Below, piece by piece: positions 18,317 to 26,506 of a stretch of 64,000 bases of DNA. How positions within the stretch are numbered: the stretch's first letter is position 1; every line of letters starts with the position of its first letter. The position numbers and the translations under genes are program-made. Under the pieces are notes generated by a model, which was not told the DNA's origin, did no database searches, and was given only the letters and a program-made list of their open reading frames with translations. The stretch is from Xaviernesmea oryzae (lineage in GTDB: Bacteria > Pseudomonadota > Alphaproteobacteria > Rhizobiales > Rhizobiaceae). The DNA lies in assembly GCF_900177415.1 (NCBI RefSeq), contig NZ_FXAF01000011.1:682001-746000 (forward strand), written 5' to 3'.

Positions 18317-19282
18317 ATGAGTTCGCCGCCTGCAAGCCTTGCCGCCCAGCCCGCCGAGACCCGAATCGTCCACGGTCTCGGCCTGATGGTCCTCGCCATG
18401 CTGGTGGCGCCTTTCATCGACATCTTTTCCAAGCTCGCGACGGACACCGCCTCCCCCACATTCATCACCGCCGGCCGCTTTGTCTTCCAGGCACTGTTCA
18501 TGCTGCCGATCGTGCTGTGGAACGGATTGTGGCGCGTCTTTTCGTGGCGGCTGAGCTTCTATCACATGATCCGCGCAGCGGTGATCACGCTCTCCATGAT
18601 CTGCTTCGTCGCGACGCTCGCCGTGATGGAGGTTGCCGATGCGGTCGCGATTTTCTTCGTCGAACCGATCATCCTGACGGTGCTTTCCAGCATCTTTCTC
18701 AAGGAAACCATCGGCTGGCGCCGCTACACGGCCTGTGCCGTCGGCTTTCTAGGCGCATTGGTCGTCATCCGCCCGAGCTTCGAAGAAATCGGCTATGTGG
18801 CGATACTGCCGATCGTCACCGCCTTCGGTGTCGCAATCTTCGCGCTGCTGACCCGGGCGCTGGCGCTTCGGGAGGACCCGTGGTCGATGCAATTCCAGAT
18901 GGCGCTCTGGGGCATTCCGATCTCCGGCCTGCTGCTTCTGATCGGCGACCGGACCGGCATGGCTTTCCTGGCGCCTTCCATGCCGGACGGGCTGACGCTC
19001 ACCTGGCTCGTCTGCGTCGGCGCATTCGCCGCCCTCTCCGGCATCCTCGCCGTCTATGCCTACCGTGCTGCCCCGGCCTCCGTCATTGCGCCCATGCAGT
19101 ATTTCGAAATCGTCTCGGCAACGCTGTTCAGCTGGCTGGTCTTCGGCGATTTTCCCGACCCCATGAAATGGCTCGGCATTTCGATCATCATCGGCTCCGG
19201 CCTTTACATCATCTGGCGGGAACGCCGCGCGGCTTCGTCGAAGCCCGTGACCGGCACCGCCAAGTCAACCGTGGCTCCATGA
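18317..19282 (+). CDS. DMT-superfamily (EamA) permease
   Basis: The 321-residue protein has ten membrane segments in two EamA repeats. Segment one is LGLMVLAMLVAPFIDIFSKL; VADAVAIFFVEPIILTVLSS is the typical fourth-helix region of repeat one, and APASVIAPMQYFEIVSATLF the matching region of repeat two. It lies 1 base before the CoA-transferase gene, so it is the first gene of a three-gene unit with caiB and the TPP enzyme and may export a product of them. The substrate is unknown. No strong ribosome binding site is seen before the ATG. Confidence 0.85.
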   Translation: MSSPPASLAAQPAETRIVHGLGLMVLAMLVAPFIDIFSKLATDTASPTFITAGRFVFQALFMLPIVLWNGLWRVFSWRLSFYHMIRAAVITLSMICFVATLAVMEVADAVAIFFVEPIILTVLSSIFLKETIGWRRYTACAVGFLGALVVIRPSFEEIGYVAILPIVTAFGVAIFALLTRALALREDPWSMQFQMALWGIPISGLLLLIGDRTGMAFLAPSMPDGLTLTWLVCVGAFAALSGILAVYAYRAAPASVIAPMQYFEIVSATLFSWLVFGDFPDPMKWLGISIIIGSGLYIIWRERRAASSKPVTGTAKSTVAP

Positions 19283-19283
19283 C

Positions 19284-20486
19284 ATGAACCAAACGAGCAA
19301 GAAACCGCCGCTTTCCGGCATCCGCGTCATCGAGCTTGCCCGCGTGCTCGCCGGCCCATGGGCAGGGCAGATGCTGGCGGACATGGGGGCCGACGTGATC
19401 AAGGTGGAGAATCCGGACGGCGGCGACGACACCCGCGCCTGGGGACCGCCCTTTGTCGAGGGGAAGAACGGCGAGAACCTCTCGGCCGCCTATTACCACT
19501 CCACAAACCGCGGCAAGCGATCGATCGCCGTCGACCTGAAGACCGAAGAGGGCAAGGAGATCGTCCGCCGCCTCGCGGCCACTGCCGATGTGCTGATCGA
19601 GAACTTCAAGCTCGGCGGCCTGACGAAATACGGGCTCGACTACGAGAGCCTTCGAAAGATCAATCCGAAGCTGATCTATTGCTCGATCACCGGCTTCGGC
19701 CAGGATGGCCCCTATGCCAATCTGGCCGGCTACGATTACATCGTCCAGGGCATGTCCGGCTTCATGTCGATCACCGGGGAACCTGACGGCGAGCCGATGA
19801 AGGCGGGCGTCGCCATCGCCGACATCTTTACCGGCATCTATGCCGTGACGGCGATCCAGGCCGCGTTGATCCATGCCATGAAGTCCGGCGAAGGGCAGCA
19901 CATCGACATGGCACTGCTCGACGTCCAGGCCGGCATCCTCGCCAATCAGAACATGAACTACCTGATCTCGGGTATCGCACCGGAAAAGCTCGGCAACGCG
20001 CATCCGAACATCTCGCCCTACGAGGTCATATCGACGCAGGACGGTCACCTGATCCTCGCGGTCGGCAATGACGGGCAGTTCCGGCGGTTCTGCCGCATCC
20101 TCGGCATGGAGGCAATCGCCGACGACGAGCGTTTCGCGACCAACAAGGCGCGCGTCGCCAATCGCGGCGAGGTTCGCCGGCTGATCCTTGCGCAGACCGC
20201 GAAATGGAAAAAGGCCGAACTGCTCGCGGCCTGCGGCGAGAACGCCGTACCGGCCGGGCCGATCAACTCGATCGCGGAAATGTTCGACGACCGCCAGGTC
20301 AAGGCCCGCGGGCTCAGGATCGACCTGGAAGCGGCGGACGGCACGGTCATCCCCGGCGTTCGCAGCCCGATCGTGTTGTCCGAGACGCCGCTCACCTATC
20401 GTCGGCCGAGCCCGGCGCTTGGGGAACATACGGCGGACGTGCTGGCGGAACTGGAAAATATCGAAACGAGGGGGAAGCAGACATGA
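19284..20486 (+). CDS. CaiB/BaiF-family CoA-transferase (class III)
   Basis: This 400-residue class III transferase moves CoA between carboxylic acids through an aspartyl-CoA intermediate. The N-terminus LSGIRVIELARVLAGPWAGQ is family-typical, as are ADMGADVIKVENPDGGDDTR, YYHSTNRGKRSIAVDLKTEE and YDYIVQGMSGFMSITGEPDG. The catalytic Asp should lie in GVAIADIFTGIYA. Substrates cannot be told from sequence. Its stop overlaps the next start (ATGA), so it is coupled to a TPP enzyme. The formyl-CoA transferase/oxalyl-CoA decarboxylase pair has the same two families, but the TPP partner does not look like oxalyl-CoA decarboxylase. Confidence 0.88.
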   Translation: MNQTSKKPPLSGIRVIELARVLAGPWAGQMLADMGADVIKVENPDGGDDTRAWGPPFVEGKNGENLSAAYYHSTNRGKRSIAVDLKTEEGKEIVRRLAATADVLIENFKLGGLTKYGLDYESLRKINPKLIYCSITGFGQDGPYANLAGYDYIVQGMSGFMSITGEPDGEPMKAGVAIADIFTGIYAVTAIQAALIHAMKSGEGQHIDMALLDVQAGILANQNMNYLISGIAPEKLGNAHPNISPYEVISTQDGHLILAVGNDGQFRRFCRILGMEAIADDERFATNKARVANRGEVRRLILAQTAKWKKAELLAACGENAVPAGPINSIAEMFDDRQVKARGLRIDLEAADGTVIPGVRSPIVLSETPLTYRRPSPALGEHTADVLAELENIETRGKQT

Positions 20487-22144
20487 AGAGCGTCACGAAA
20501 ACCGGAGGGCAACTCATCGTCGAGGCGCTGAAGGCGAACGGCGTCAAACGCATTTCCTGCGTTCCCGGCGAAAGCTATCTCGCCGTGCTCGACGCGCTTT
20601 ACGAGAGCGGCATCGGCGTGCTCGTCTGCCGCCAGGAAGGCGGCGCGGCGATGATGGCCGACAGCTGGGGCCGGCTGACCGGCGAACCCGGCATCTGCAT
20701 GGTGACCCGCGGCCCCGGCGCGACCAATGCCTCGGCCGGCCTGCACGTCGCCCGACAGGATTCTATCCCGATGATCCTCTTCGTCGGTCAGGTCGCCCGC
20801 GACATGCGCGAGAGGGAAGCCTTCCAGGAAGTCGAATATCGCCGCGCCTTCACGGAATTCGCCAAATGGGTGGGCGAGATCGACGACGCCCGCCGCATTC
20901 CGGAATTCGTCACCCGCGCGTTTGCGGTCGCCACTTCCGGCCGTCCCGGCCCGGTCGTGCTGACCCTGCCGGAAGACATGCTGGTCGAGGAGGTGGAAGC
21001 ACCGGAAGCCCAGCCGTATACACGGATCGAAAGCCATCCCGGCAAAAGCCAGATCGCTGCCTTCGAAAGGGCGCTGAAGGAAGCCAGACGGCCGATGTTC
21101 ATCGTCGGCGGCACTCGCTGGAGCGAAGAGGCACATAGGGACTTTGCCGACTTCGCCGCCCGCTTCCGGGTGCCGGTCGGCTGTTCCTTCCGCCGTCAGA
21201 TGCTGTTCGACCACCTTCATCCTTCCTATGCCGGCGATGTCGGGATCGGCATCAATCCGGCGCTCGCCAGGGAGATCAAGGAGGCGGATCTTCTCGTACT
21301 GCTCGGCAGCCGCATGTCGGAAATGCCGTCGTCGAGCTACACGCTGATCGACATCCCCTACCCGAAGCAGAAGCTGGTCCATATCTTCCCCGATCCGGAG
21401 GAACTCGGCCGCCTCTACCGCCCGGATCTCGCGATCTGCGCGGCGCCGGCGGAATTCGTCGCCGCCCTGAAGGAGCTGGAAGCACCCGCCTCGCCGGCCT
21501 GGAGCGAGCGCACGGGCGCCATGCACGAGTCCTACCTCAAATGGTCGAAGCCGCCGGAAGACGGTCCGGGGCCCGTGAAGATGGGGCCGATCATGACGTG
21601 GATCGAGGAGAACGTGCCGGACGACGCGATCTTCACCAACGGCGCCGGCAACTACGCCACCTGGCTGCACCGCTTCCATCGTTTCCGGAAATACAATACC
21701 CAGTCCGCCCCGACTTCCGGCTCGATGGGCTACGGCCTGCCGGCGGCGGTTGCCGCCAAGCAGCTTTTCCCCGAGCGCGAGGTCGTATGCTTCGCGGGTG
21801 ACGGCTGCTTCATGATGCACGGGCAGGAATTCATAACCGCCGTGCGCTACGGACTGCCGATCATCACCGTTCTCGTGAACAACGGCATCTACGGCACGAT
21901 CCGCATGCATCAGGAGCGCGAATATCCGGGACGCGTCAGCGCGACCGACCTCATCAATCCGGATTTCGTCGCCTATGCGCAAGCTTTCGGCGGATATGGC
22001 GAACTGGTGGAGAGGACGGAGGATTTCGGCCCTGCCTATCTGCGCGCCCGCGCCAGCGGCAAGCCCTCGATCATCGAGGTGAGGCTCGATCCGGAAGCGA
22101 TCACCCCGACACGGACGCTGACGCAGATCCGGAATAAGACTTAA
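20483..22144 (+). CDS. Thiamine-diphosphate enzyme of the acetolactate synthase superfamily, substrate unknown
   Basis: The 553-residue protein has the three-domain layout: an N-terminal pyrimidine-binding domain with the catalytic Glu in LVCRQEGGAAMMADSWGRL, a central domain (RRPMFIVGGTRWSEEAHRDF), and a C-terminal PP-binding domain with GDGCFMMHGQEFITAVRYG and VLVNNGIYGTIRMHQ, which form the GDG...NN cofactor motif. GSMGYGLPAAVAAK is also typical. Enzymes of this kind decarboxylate 2-oxo acids or join aldehydes. The ATG at 20483 overlaps the CaiB stop by four bases. It is not clearly IlvB (no partner IlvH), Oxc or benzoylformate decarboxylase. With the CoA-transferase and the exporter it forms an orphan metabolic unit. 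Confidence 0.85.
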   Translation: MKSVTKTGGQLIVEALKANGVKRISCVPGESYLAVLDALYESGIGVLVCRQEGGAAMMADSWGRLTGEPGICMVTRGPGATNASAGLHVARQDSIPMILFVGQVARDMREREAFQEVEYRRAFTEFAKWVGEIDDARRIPEFVTRAFAVATSGRPGPVVLTLPEDMLVEEVEAPEAQPYTRIESHPGKSQIAAFERALKEARRPMFIVGGTRWSEEAHRDFADFAARFRVPVGCSFRRQMLFDHLHPSYAGDVGIGINPALAREIKEADLLVLLGSRMSEMPSSSYTLIDIPYPKQKLVHIFPDPEELGRLYRPDLAICAAPAEFVAALKELEAPASPAWSERTGAMHESYLKWSKPPEDGPGPVKMGPIMTWIEENVPDDAIFTNGAGNYATWLHRFHRFRKYNTQSAPTSGSMGYGLPAAVAAKQLFPEREVVCFAGDGCFMMHGQEFITAVRYGLPIITVLVNNGIYGTIRMHQEREYPGRVSATDLINPDFVAYAQAFGGYGELVERTEDFGPAYLRARASGKPSIIEVRLDPEAITPTRTLTQIRNKT

Positions 22145-22151
22145 GAAAACA

Positions 22152-22184
22152 AAAAGCCGGCCTGTCAGAACGATGACCGGCTTT
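22152..22184. terminator. Bidirectional hairpin between the TPP enzyme and ridA
   Basis: AAAGCCGG / CCGGCTTT arms frame a 16-base loop 8 bases after the TPP enzyme stop, with A and T runs at the ends. The convergent position fits use by both genes. Confidence 0.65.
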
Positions 22185-22205
22185 CTTGATTTGGCTGACG
22201 TCACG

Positions 22206-22547
22206 TCAGAGTGCCGCGGTGACGATGAACTCGACCTTATATTTCGGCGCGGCAAGCTTGGCTTCGCTGGTGGCGCGGGCCGGCGGGTTAGCTGGGTCGA
22301 TCCAGGCTTCCCATACGGCATTCATCTCGCCGAAATAGGCGATGTCCGAGAGATAGATGATGGTCTGCAGGATCTTCGTCTTGTTGGTGCCGGCGGCGGC
22401 AAGCAGGCGGTCGACTTCGGCCAGCGCGTCCTTCGCCTGCTCGGTGACGGTCTCCCCCTCGCCGACCTGACCGGCGAGATAGACCGTGTTGCCGTGGATG
22501 ACGGCGCCGCTCATGCGGGCGCCCGGCTCGATGCGCTTGATGCTCAT
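22206..22547 (-). CDS. RidA/YjgF-family protein
   Basis: This is a 113-residue Rid-superfamily protein. It shows MSGAVIHGNTVYLAGQVGEG, EQAKDALAEVDRLLAAAGTN and the late ARATSEAKLAAPKYKVEFIV with the conserved Arg that binds the carboxylate of the imine substrate. RidA proteins hydrolyse reactive enamines/imines released by PLP enzymes. The length fits. The subgroup is uncertain; the C-terminal Glu of archetypal RidA appears as VEFIV. A GGAGC ribosome binding site precedes the ATG, and the gene follows the DUF442 gene on the same strand. Confidence 0.85.
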   Translation of the reverse strand: MSIKRIEPGARMSGAVIHGNTVYLAGQVGEGETVTEQAKDALAEVDRLLAAAGTNKTKILQTIIYLSDIAYFGEMNAVWEAWIDPANPPARATSEAKLAAPKYKVEFIVTAAL

Positions 22548-22619
22548 GGAAATGCTCCTGAAATGAAATGAGCTGCGGAAAGAGGCCCCATGCTCGAAGG
22601 CACGAGGCGGCGAAAAATC

Positions 22620-22958
22620 TCAGCCGCGGATGTGCTGGCTCTTTTCGTAGATCGCCGTCGAGCGGGCGCCGGAGCGGCAGAAGCCCAGCATCGGGCGCGG
22701 GAACTCGTCGAGCGCGTCGACCATGGCCTGCACGCCCTCGGCATCGACGCCCATGCGGCCGACCGGGATATGGCGGATGTCGAGGCCGAGTTCCTCGGCC
22801 CGCGCGGCGATTTCGGCATAATGCGGCTGGCCCGGCTCTTCGTCGTCGGGGCGATGGCAGACGATGGACTTGAAGCCCATGGCCTTGATCTGGTCGAGGT
22901 CCTCGACGGTGATCTGACCGGTGACGGAATATTCGTCGTTGATCTGTCGGATATCCAT
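22620..22958 (-). CDS. TIGR01244/DUF442-family phosphatase-like (beta-lactamase-hydrolase-like) protein
   Basis: The 112-residue protein has a dual-specificity-phosphatase-like fold: it starts MDIRQINDEYSVTGQITVED, contains SIVCHRPDDEEPGQP, and ends with the loop MLGFCRSGARSTAIY, a C-x5-R-like motif (CRSGARS). In other bacteria this domain is paired with a persulfide dioxygenase or metallo-beta-lactamase domain and annotated as sulfur transferase. Here it stands alone. GGAGG lies seven bases before the ATG at 22958; an earlier in-frame ATG lacks such a site. Confidence 0.82.
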   Translation of the reverse strand: MDIRQINDEYSVTGQITVEDLDQIKAMGFKSIVCHRPDDEEPGQPHYAEIAARAEELGLDIRHIPVGRMGVDAEGVQAMVDALDEFPRPMLGFCRSGARSTAIYEKSQHIRG

Positions 22959-23034
22959 GGTGCAACCTCCGTTCATTGAGGGGCAAGCATTACGATGGCG
23001 CCGCAAGGGCGTCAATCACGGGGATGGCGGGAGA

Positions 23035-23874
23035 TCAGCCGAAGCTGAAGCGCAGGCCGTATTCGATGCTTTCGCCGGGTTTCAGCAAACCGAGCTCGCC
23101 CTTTTCCGCAAGCTCGTATCGGCTGGCGCCGCGATGCGAAACCGGCTCGATGCCGAGCACATGCGCCGGCGCTTTCTGGTTGCGCCAGATCTGGAGGTGC
23201 GGCAGCGTGTCCGCCCTGAATTTCACCTTCAGCGTCAGCCCGCCGATGGCGGCGATCGGGCCGAGCGCGATTTCCGCCCACGGCTCGCCGGCCCCTGCCG
23301 CCGGGACGCAGAAGACGCCGCCGGGATCCTTGCCGAAGGTCCAAGGAAAGCCCCCGCCCTCCAGCATCTTTCCGGTGAGCCGGACATGATCGTCGAACAG
23401 CCAGGCGCCGATATTCATATGGTACATATGCACGGGCGCGAACGGCTTCCTGCCCGTATTGATCACCTTGTCCGAAAGGCTCACCTCGCCAGTCTCGCCG
23501 TCGATGCGCCAATGGCGCTCGAGCAGCGCAGGCTCGCCGGTCGCCATGGTGACCCGCACGCGGGCGCGGCATTCGGCATCATCCCCCTGCGCATCCCAGA
23601 AAAGGATTTCGGCGGGATGCGACGAGAAGGAGCCGTGCAGCGGATATTTCCTGCCGTCGTGCCTCGCCTCGATCGGTTCGGGATGGCGGATATGATCCGG
23701 ACCGCAGGTGAAAAGAAACCCTTCGAGCGAATGATCGATTCGCGGATCGCCGTCGTCGGGGATAGCCCGGCCGGGAGAGAGGTCCGTATCGCCGACGAAA
23801 CAGCCGCCGATATCGAGTACGGAAGTCTCGTCGAGGAAAAGCTTCGGACCGTTGGCAGCGGAAAACGCCTTCAT
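23035..23874 (-). CDS. Aldose-1-epimerase-like (DUF4432) protein
   Basis: This 279-residue protein looks like a galactose-mutarotase-type beta-sandwich: FTCGPDHIRHPEPIEARHDG, PLHGSFSSHPAEIL (catalytic-type His), HMYHMNIGAWLFDDHVRLTG and the late LGIEPVSHRGASRYELAEKG carrying the conserved Glu. It probably acts on a sugar or sugar derivative in the cytosol. The ATG at 23874 is preferred because AAGGGA lies 6 bases upstream; two earlier in-frame ATGs lie in or before that site. It is the first gene of a possible minus-strand unit with the DUF442 and RidA genes. Confidence 0.75.
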   Translation of the reverse strand: MKAFSAANGPKLFLDETSVLDIGGCFVGDTDLSPGRAIPDDGDPRIDHSLEGFLFTCGPDHIRHPEPIEARHDGRKYPLHGSFSSHPAEILFWDAQGDDAECRARVRVTMATGEPALLERHWRIDGETGEVSLSDKVINTGRKPFAPVHMYHMNIGAWLFDDHVRLTGKMLEGGGFPWTFGKDPGGVFCVPAAGAGEPWAEIALGPIAAIGGLTLKVKFRADTLPHLQIWRNQKAPAHVLGIEPVSHRGASRYELAEKGELGLLKPGESIEYGLRFSFG

Positions 23875-24066
23875 AATCATTCCCTTCACGGTTTCGTCAG
23901 CGCTTTTACCCGATCGTGATGCGAATTTAACGATAGGTTCATTACGAATTCACTTTTTCCACACTACCGTCAAATTTACTTTGTCTGTGGCGATAGGCAC
24001 ACGGGGCGGGAACGAAGAGCCGATTTCCCGATTACGTGTAAGAGAAACAAGGAAGTCGGTGAGATC

Positions 24067-25455
24067 GTGAAGCGCCTAATTTTCGCAAGCGTCAGCCTCG
24101 TCGTTGCAACCGCGGCCCAGGGCATCACTCCTGCGGAAGCGCAAAGCCGGTACGACCGTTATCCCTCCGAAACGATCCTCGTCGCGCCCGACGGGGCCAT
24201 TCTCGATTACATCCCCGACCGCAACGTGGTCATCAGCCGCGACGGCATGGGCAGACGAGTATTCATCGATCGCTATGGCAATGTCGTGGCGACGGAGATC
24301 CGGCAGGAAACCTACCGGCCGGCCCGAGCCGACGAATATCCTCCGGCTCCCGGCGGATACCGCAATTTCCGCGATGCGGGCGGCTACCGGGACGGCTACG
24401 GCTATCGGGACTACCGCGAATACCGGCCGGGCGAACCGGGCGCCGTTACCGGCGCGATTCCCGGAGAGGGTTCGGTGACCCGCATGCCGCTCGACGATCA
24501 GCCGATGCCCGGCATGGATTCCGGCTATCCGCAGGAAGCATCGATCGAGCCCGATCAGCGGTTGCAGGAGCCGCTGCAGCCGGAGAAGCCGATCATCGCG
24601 GTGACCAAGAAGCCGCGGGCCGAGATCGCGGCGCTCCAGGTCTTTCTGGATCGCGAAGGCATCTCGCCGGGCGTGATCGACGGGCATCTCGGCGACAACG
24701 TCAACAAGGCGATCGCCGCCTGGCAGGAAATGACCGGCGAGACGCTCGATCCCAACAATTCCGAAGACATCATGCAGCGCCTGACCTATTCCGGCGGCCT
24801 GCCGATCATAGATTACACGATCACGGCGGCCGATGCCGCCGGCCCCTATGTCGCGGCCATCCCGGAAGACTATGCCCACAAGGCGCAACTGCCTGCCATG
24901 TCCTACACATCGGTGACCGAAAAGCTCGCCGAGCAGTTCCACATGGACGAGAACTATCTGAAGGCGCTCAATCCGAATGCGGACTTCACGATCCCCGGCA
25001 CGATCATCAAGGTCATCAACCCGGGCCAGCCGAAGAAGGGAGAGGTAACCCGTATCGTCGCCGACAAGAGCAAGAAGCAGGTCTTCGCTTACGGCGCCGA
25101 CGGTCACCTCATCGCCGCCTATCCGGCGACGATCGGCTCGACCGACACGCCTTCGCCGACCGGAACACATGCCGTCGAACGCATCGCGCTCGATCCGGGC
25201 TATACCTACAATCCCAAGATCAACTTCAAGCAGGGCAACAACGACCAGATCCTGCAGATTCCGCCGGGCCCGAACGGTCCGGTGGGCAACGTCTGGATCG
25301 CGCTTTCCAAGCCGACCTACGGCATCCACGGCACGCCGGAGCCGTCCAAGATCGGCAAGACGAACAGCCACGGCTGCGTGCGCCTGACCAACTGGGATGC
25401 GACGGAACTTGCCAAGATGGTGAAGCCGGGCACGACCGTCGAATTCGTCGAATAG
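24067..25455 (+). CDS. L,D-transpeptidase with peptidoglycan-binding and LysM-like domains
   Basis: The 462-residue secreted protein starts at a GTG and has a signal peptide ending about residue 25 (ITPAEA). A Tyr/Arg/Gly-rich segment spans 90-125. A PG_binding_1-like domain at about 185-240 (LQVFLDREGISPGVIDGHLG) and a LysM-like segment around 275-320 (KLAEQFHMDENYLKALNPN) precede the YkuD catalytic domain (about 325-460). Its active site reads YGIHGTPEPSKIGKTNSHGC followed by VRLTNWDA, with the His and the catalytic Cys in place. It forms 3-3 cross-links in peptidoglycan or attaches proteins. A palindromic GC hairpin follows about 60 bases after the stop. Confidence 0.92.
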   Translation: MKRLIFASVSLVVATAAQGITPAEAQSRYDRYPSETILVAPDGAILDYIPDRNVVISRDGMGRRVFIDRYGNVVATEIRQETYRPARADEYPPAPGGYRNFRDAGGYRDGYGYRDYREYRPGEPGAVTGAIPGEGSVTRMPLDDQPMPGMDSGYPQEASIEPDQRLQEPLQPEKPIIAVTKKPRAEIAALQVFLDREGISPGVIDGHLGDNVNKAIAAWQEMTGETLDPNNSEDIMQRLTYSGGLPIIDYTITAADAAGPYVAAIPEDYAHKAQLPAMSYTSVTEKLAEQFHMDENYLKALNPNADFTIPGTIIKVINPGQPKKGEVTRIVADKSKKQVFAYGADGHLIAAYPATIGSTDTPSPTGTHAVERIALDPGYTYNPKINFKQGNNDQILQIPPGPNGPVGNVWIALSKPTYGIHGTPEPSKIGKTNSHGCVRLTNWDATELAKMVKPGTTVEFVE

Positions 25456-25514
25456 GCGCGGCGTTTCGCGAACCTCGCCGACTGCACCCAGCGCGCTTGT
25501 TTCCCCAAAGCAAA

Positions 25515-25542
25515 CGCGGCCGGTACTTTCGAGCCGGCCGCG
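25515..25542. terminator. GC-rich hairpin between the L,D-transpeptidase and parA-like genes
   Basis: CGCGGCCGG / CCGGCCGCG arms with a 10-base loop lie between two convergent genes. No clear T run follows on either side, so termination strength is uncertain. Confidence 0.55.
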
Positions 25543-25582
25543 CAGGAAAATCCTGGGCTGAACAGGATTTGGATGATCCGCC

Positions 25583-26299
25583 TCAAGCGGCGTTGCGCCC
25601 CAATCCGAAGAGGCGGGATGCGGCGGACCGGGTGATCTTGACCGGCATCAGGCCCAAAACCTCTTTCGCAAAGGCGCCGGCATTCTCTCTCGCCTTGTCG
25701 AGATTGCTGACCTTCGCCGGGTCGAGCGTATGAAGTGTGCCGCCGGTCTCGAAAAGCTCCTTGAAGGCGATGCGTTCGCCGATCGGCGTGTCCAGTACAT
25801 TGACGCCACGTGCGGCAAGCAGGCCCTTGATGGTCAGCAGGGCCTTGGTGGTGACCATGGAAGTCACCCGCGTCAGAACGACAGAATGGGCGATATCGAG
25901 ATTGGCCTTGTCCTTGAGGAAGGAAAGGAGATCGAGGATCTGCGCTGCCCCCTTGGCATCCATGGCGGAACCCTGAACCGGGATCATCACATGATCGGAG
26001 AGGCCGATCGCGGTCGTGACGATCGCGTCGCGGGCTCCGGCAAGGTCGATGATGAAATAATCGGTGCGCGGCGCCAGCTCGCGCAGATGACACTGGAGCG
26101 ATGCGACCGTGACCTCGGAAACGACGTCGATATTGCGGACGGGACCGGAGATTTCGCACCATTGGCTGATCCAGCGCTGCGGATCGGCATCGATGACGGT
26201 CACACGAAAGCCCTGATGGGCAAGTTCGGTGGCGAGCAGGAGTGCCGCCGTGGTCTTTCCGGCGCCACCCTTGGCATTGGCAAAGGAGATTACAGGCAT
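25583..26299 (-). CDS. ParA/MinD-family ATPase
   Basis: The 238-residue protein begins MPVISFANAKGGAGKTTAAL, a deviant Walker A (KGGAGKTT) typical of ParA/Soj proteins, followed by VTVIDADPQRWISQW, DYFIIDLAGARDAIV (Walker B) and VMIPVQGSAMDAKGAAQI. Such ATPases position DNA or large cargo. There is no ParB-like or RepB-like partner next to it, so it is not part of a repABC or chromosomal parAB unit. VirC1 and orphan rhizobial ParA proteins have similar length. GAGGACCGAAA precedes the chosen ATG; a longer frame lacks such a site. Confidence 0.88.
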   Translation of the reverse strand: MPVISFANAKGGAGKTTAALLLATELAHQGFRVTVIDADPQRWISQWCEISGPVRNIDVVSEVTVASLQCHLRELAPRTDYFIIDLAGARDAIVTTAIGLSDHVMIPVQGSAMDAKGAAQILDLLSFLKDKANLDIAHSVVLTRVTSMVTTKALLTIKGLLAARGVNVLDTPIGERIAFKELFETGGTLHTLDPAKVSNLDKARENAGAFAKEVLGLMPVKITRSAASRLFGLGRNAA

Positions 26300-26455
26300 T
26301 TTCGGTCCTCGAAGGGTCGCGAGCCGCATCGCTCGAAGGACACCGGAGGCATGGTGTCAGGAAGGCCATCCTTCGCCAAACATGGTTAACGAATTGTTAA
26401 TTTGAATATCGTGAAAATCAGCAAGGAGATTTAGCTTCCACCTTCAAGATACGGA

Positions 26456-26483
26456 AAGACCAGGAGTTTTTCCTCCTGGTCTT
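26456..26483 (-). terminator. Hairpin downstream of the iron alcohol dehydrogenase gene
   Basis: AAGACCAGGAG / CTCCTGGTCTT is a perfect 11-base stem with a six-base loop, 23 bases beyond the stop of the minus-strand operon's last gene. The trailing T run is short. Confidence 0.65.
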
Positions 26484-26506
26484 CGTCGATGCAAACTCAC
26501 CTGAAT

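Noticed and set aside
19284..22144. Oxalate degradation pair frc/oxc
   Set aside because: The CoA-transferase family fits, but the TPP enzyme lacks the oxalyl-CoA decarboxylase wording I would expect and resembles acetolactate-synthase-type proteins; the specific call is not supported.
25583..26299. Plasmid repABC partition gene or Agrobacterium virC1
   Set aside because: No repB/repC or vir genes are adjacent and the sequence could be any orphan ParA; the context gives no support for a replicon or T-DNA role.
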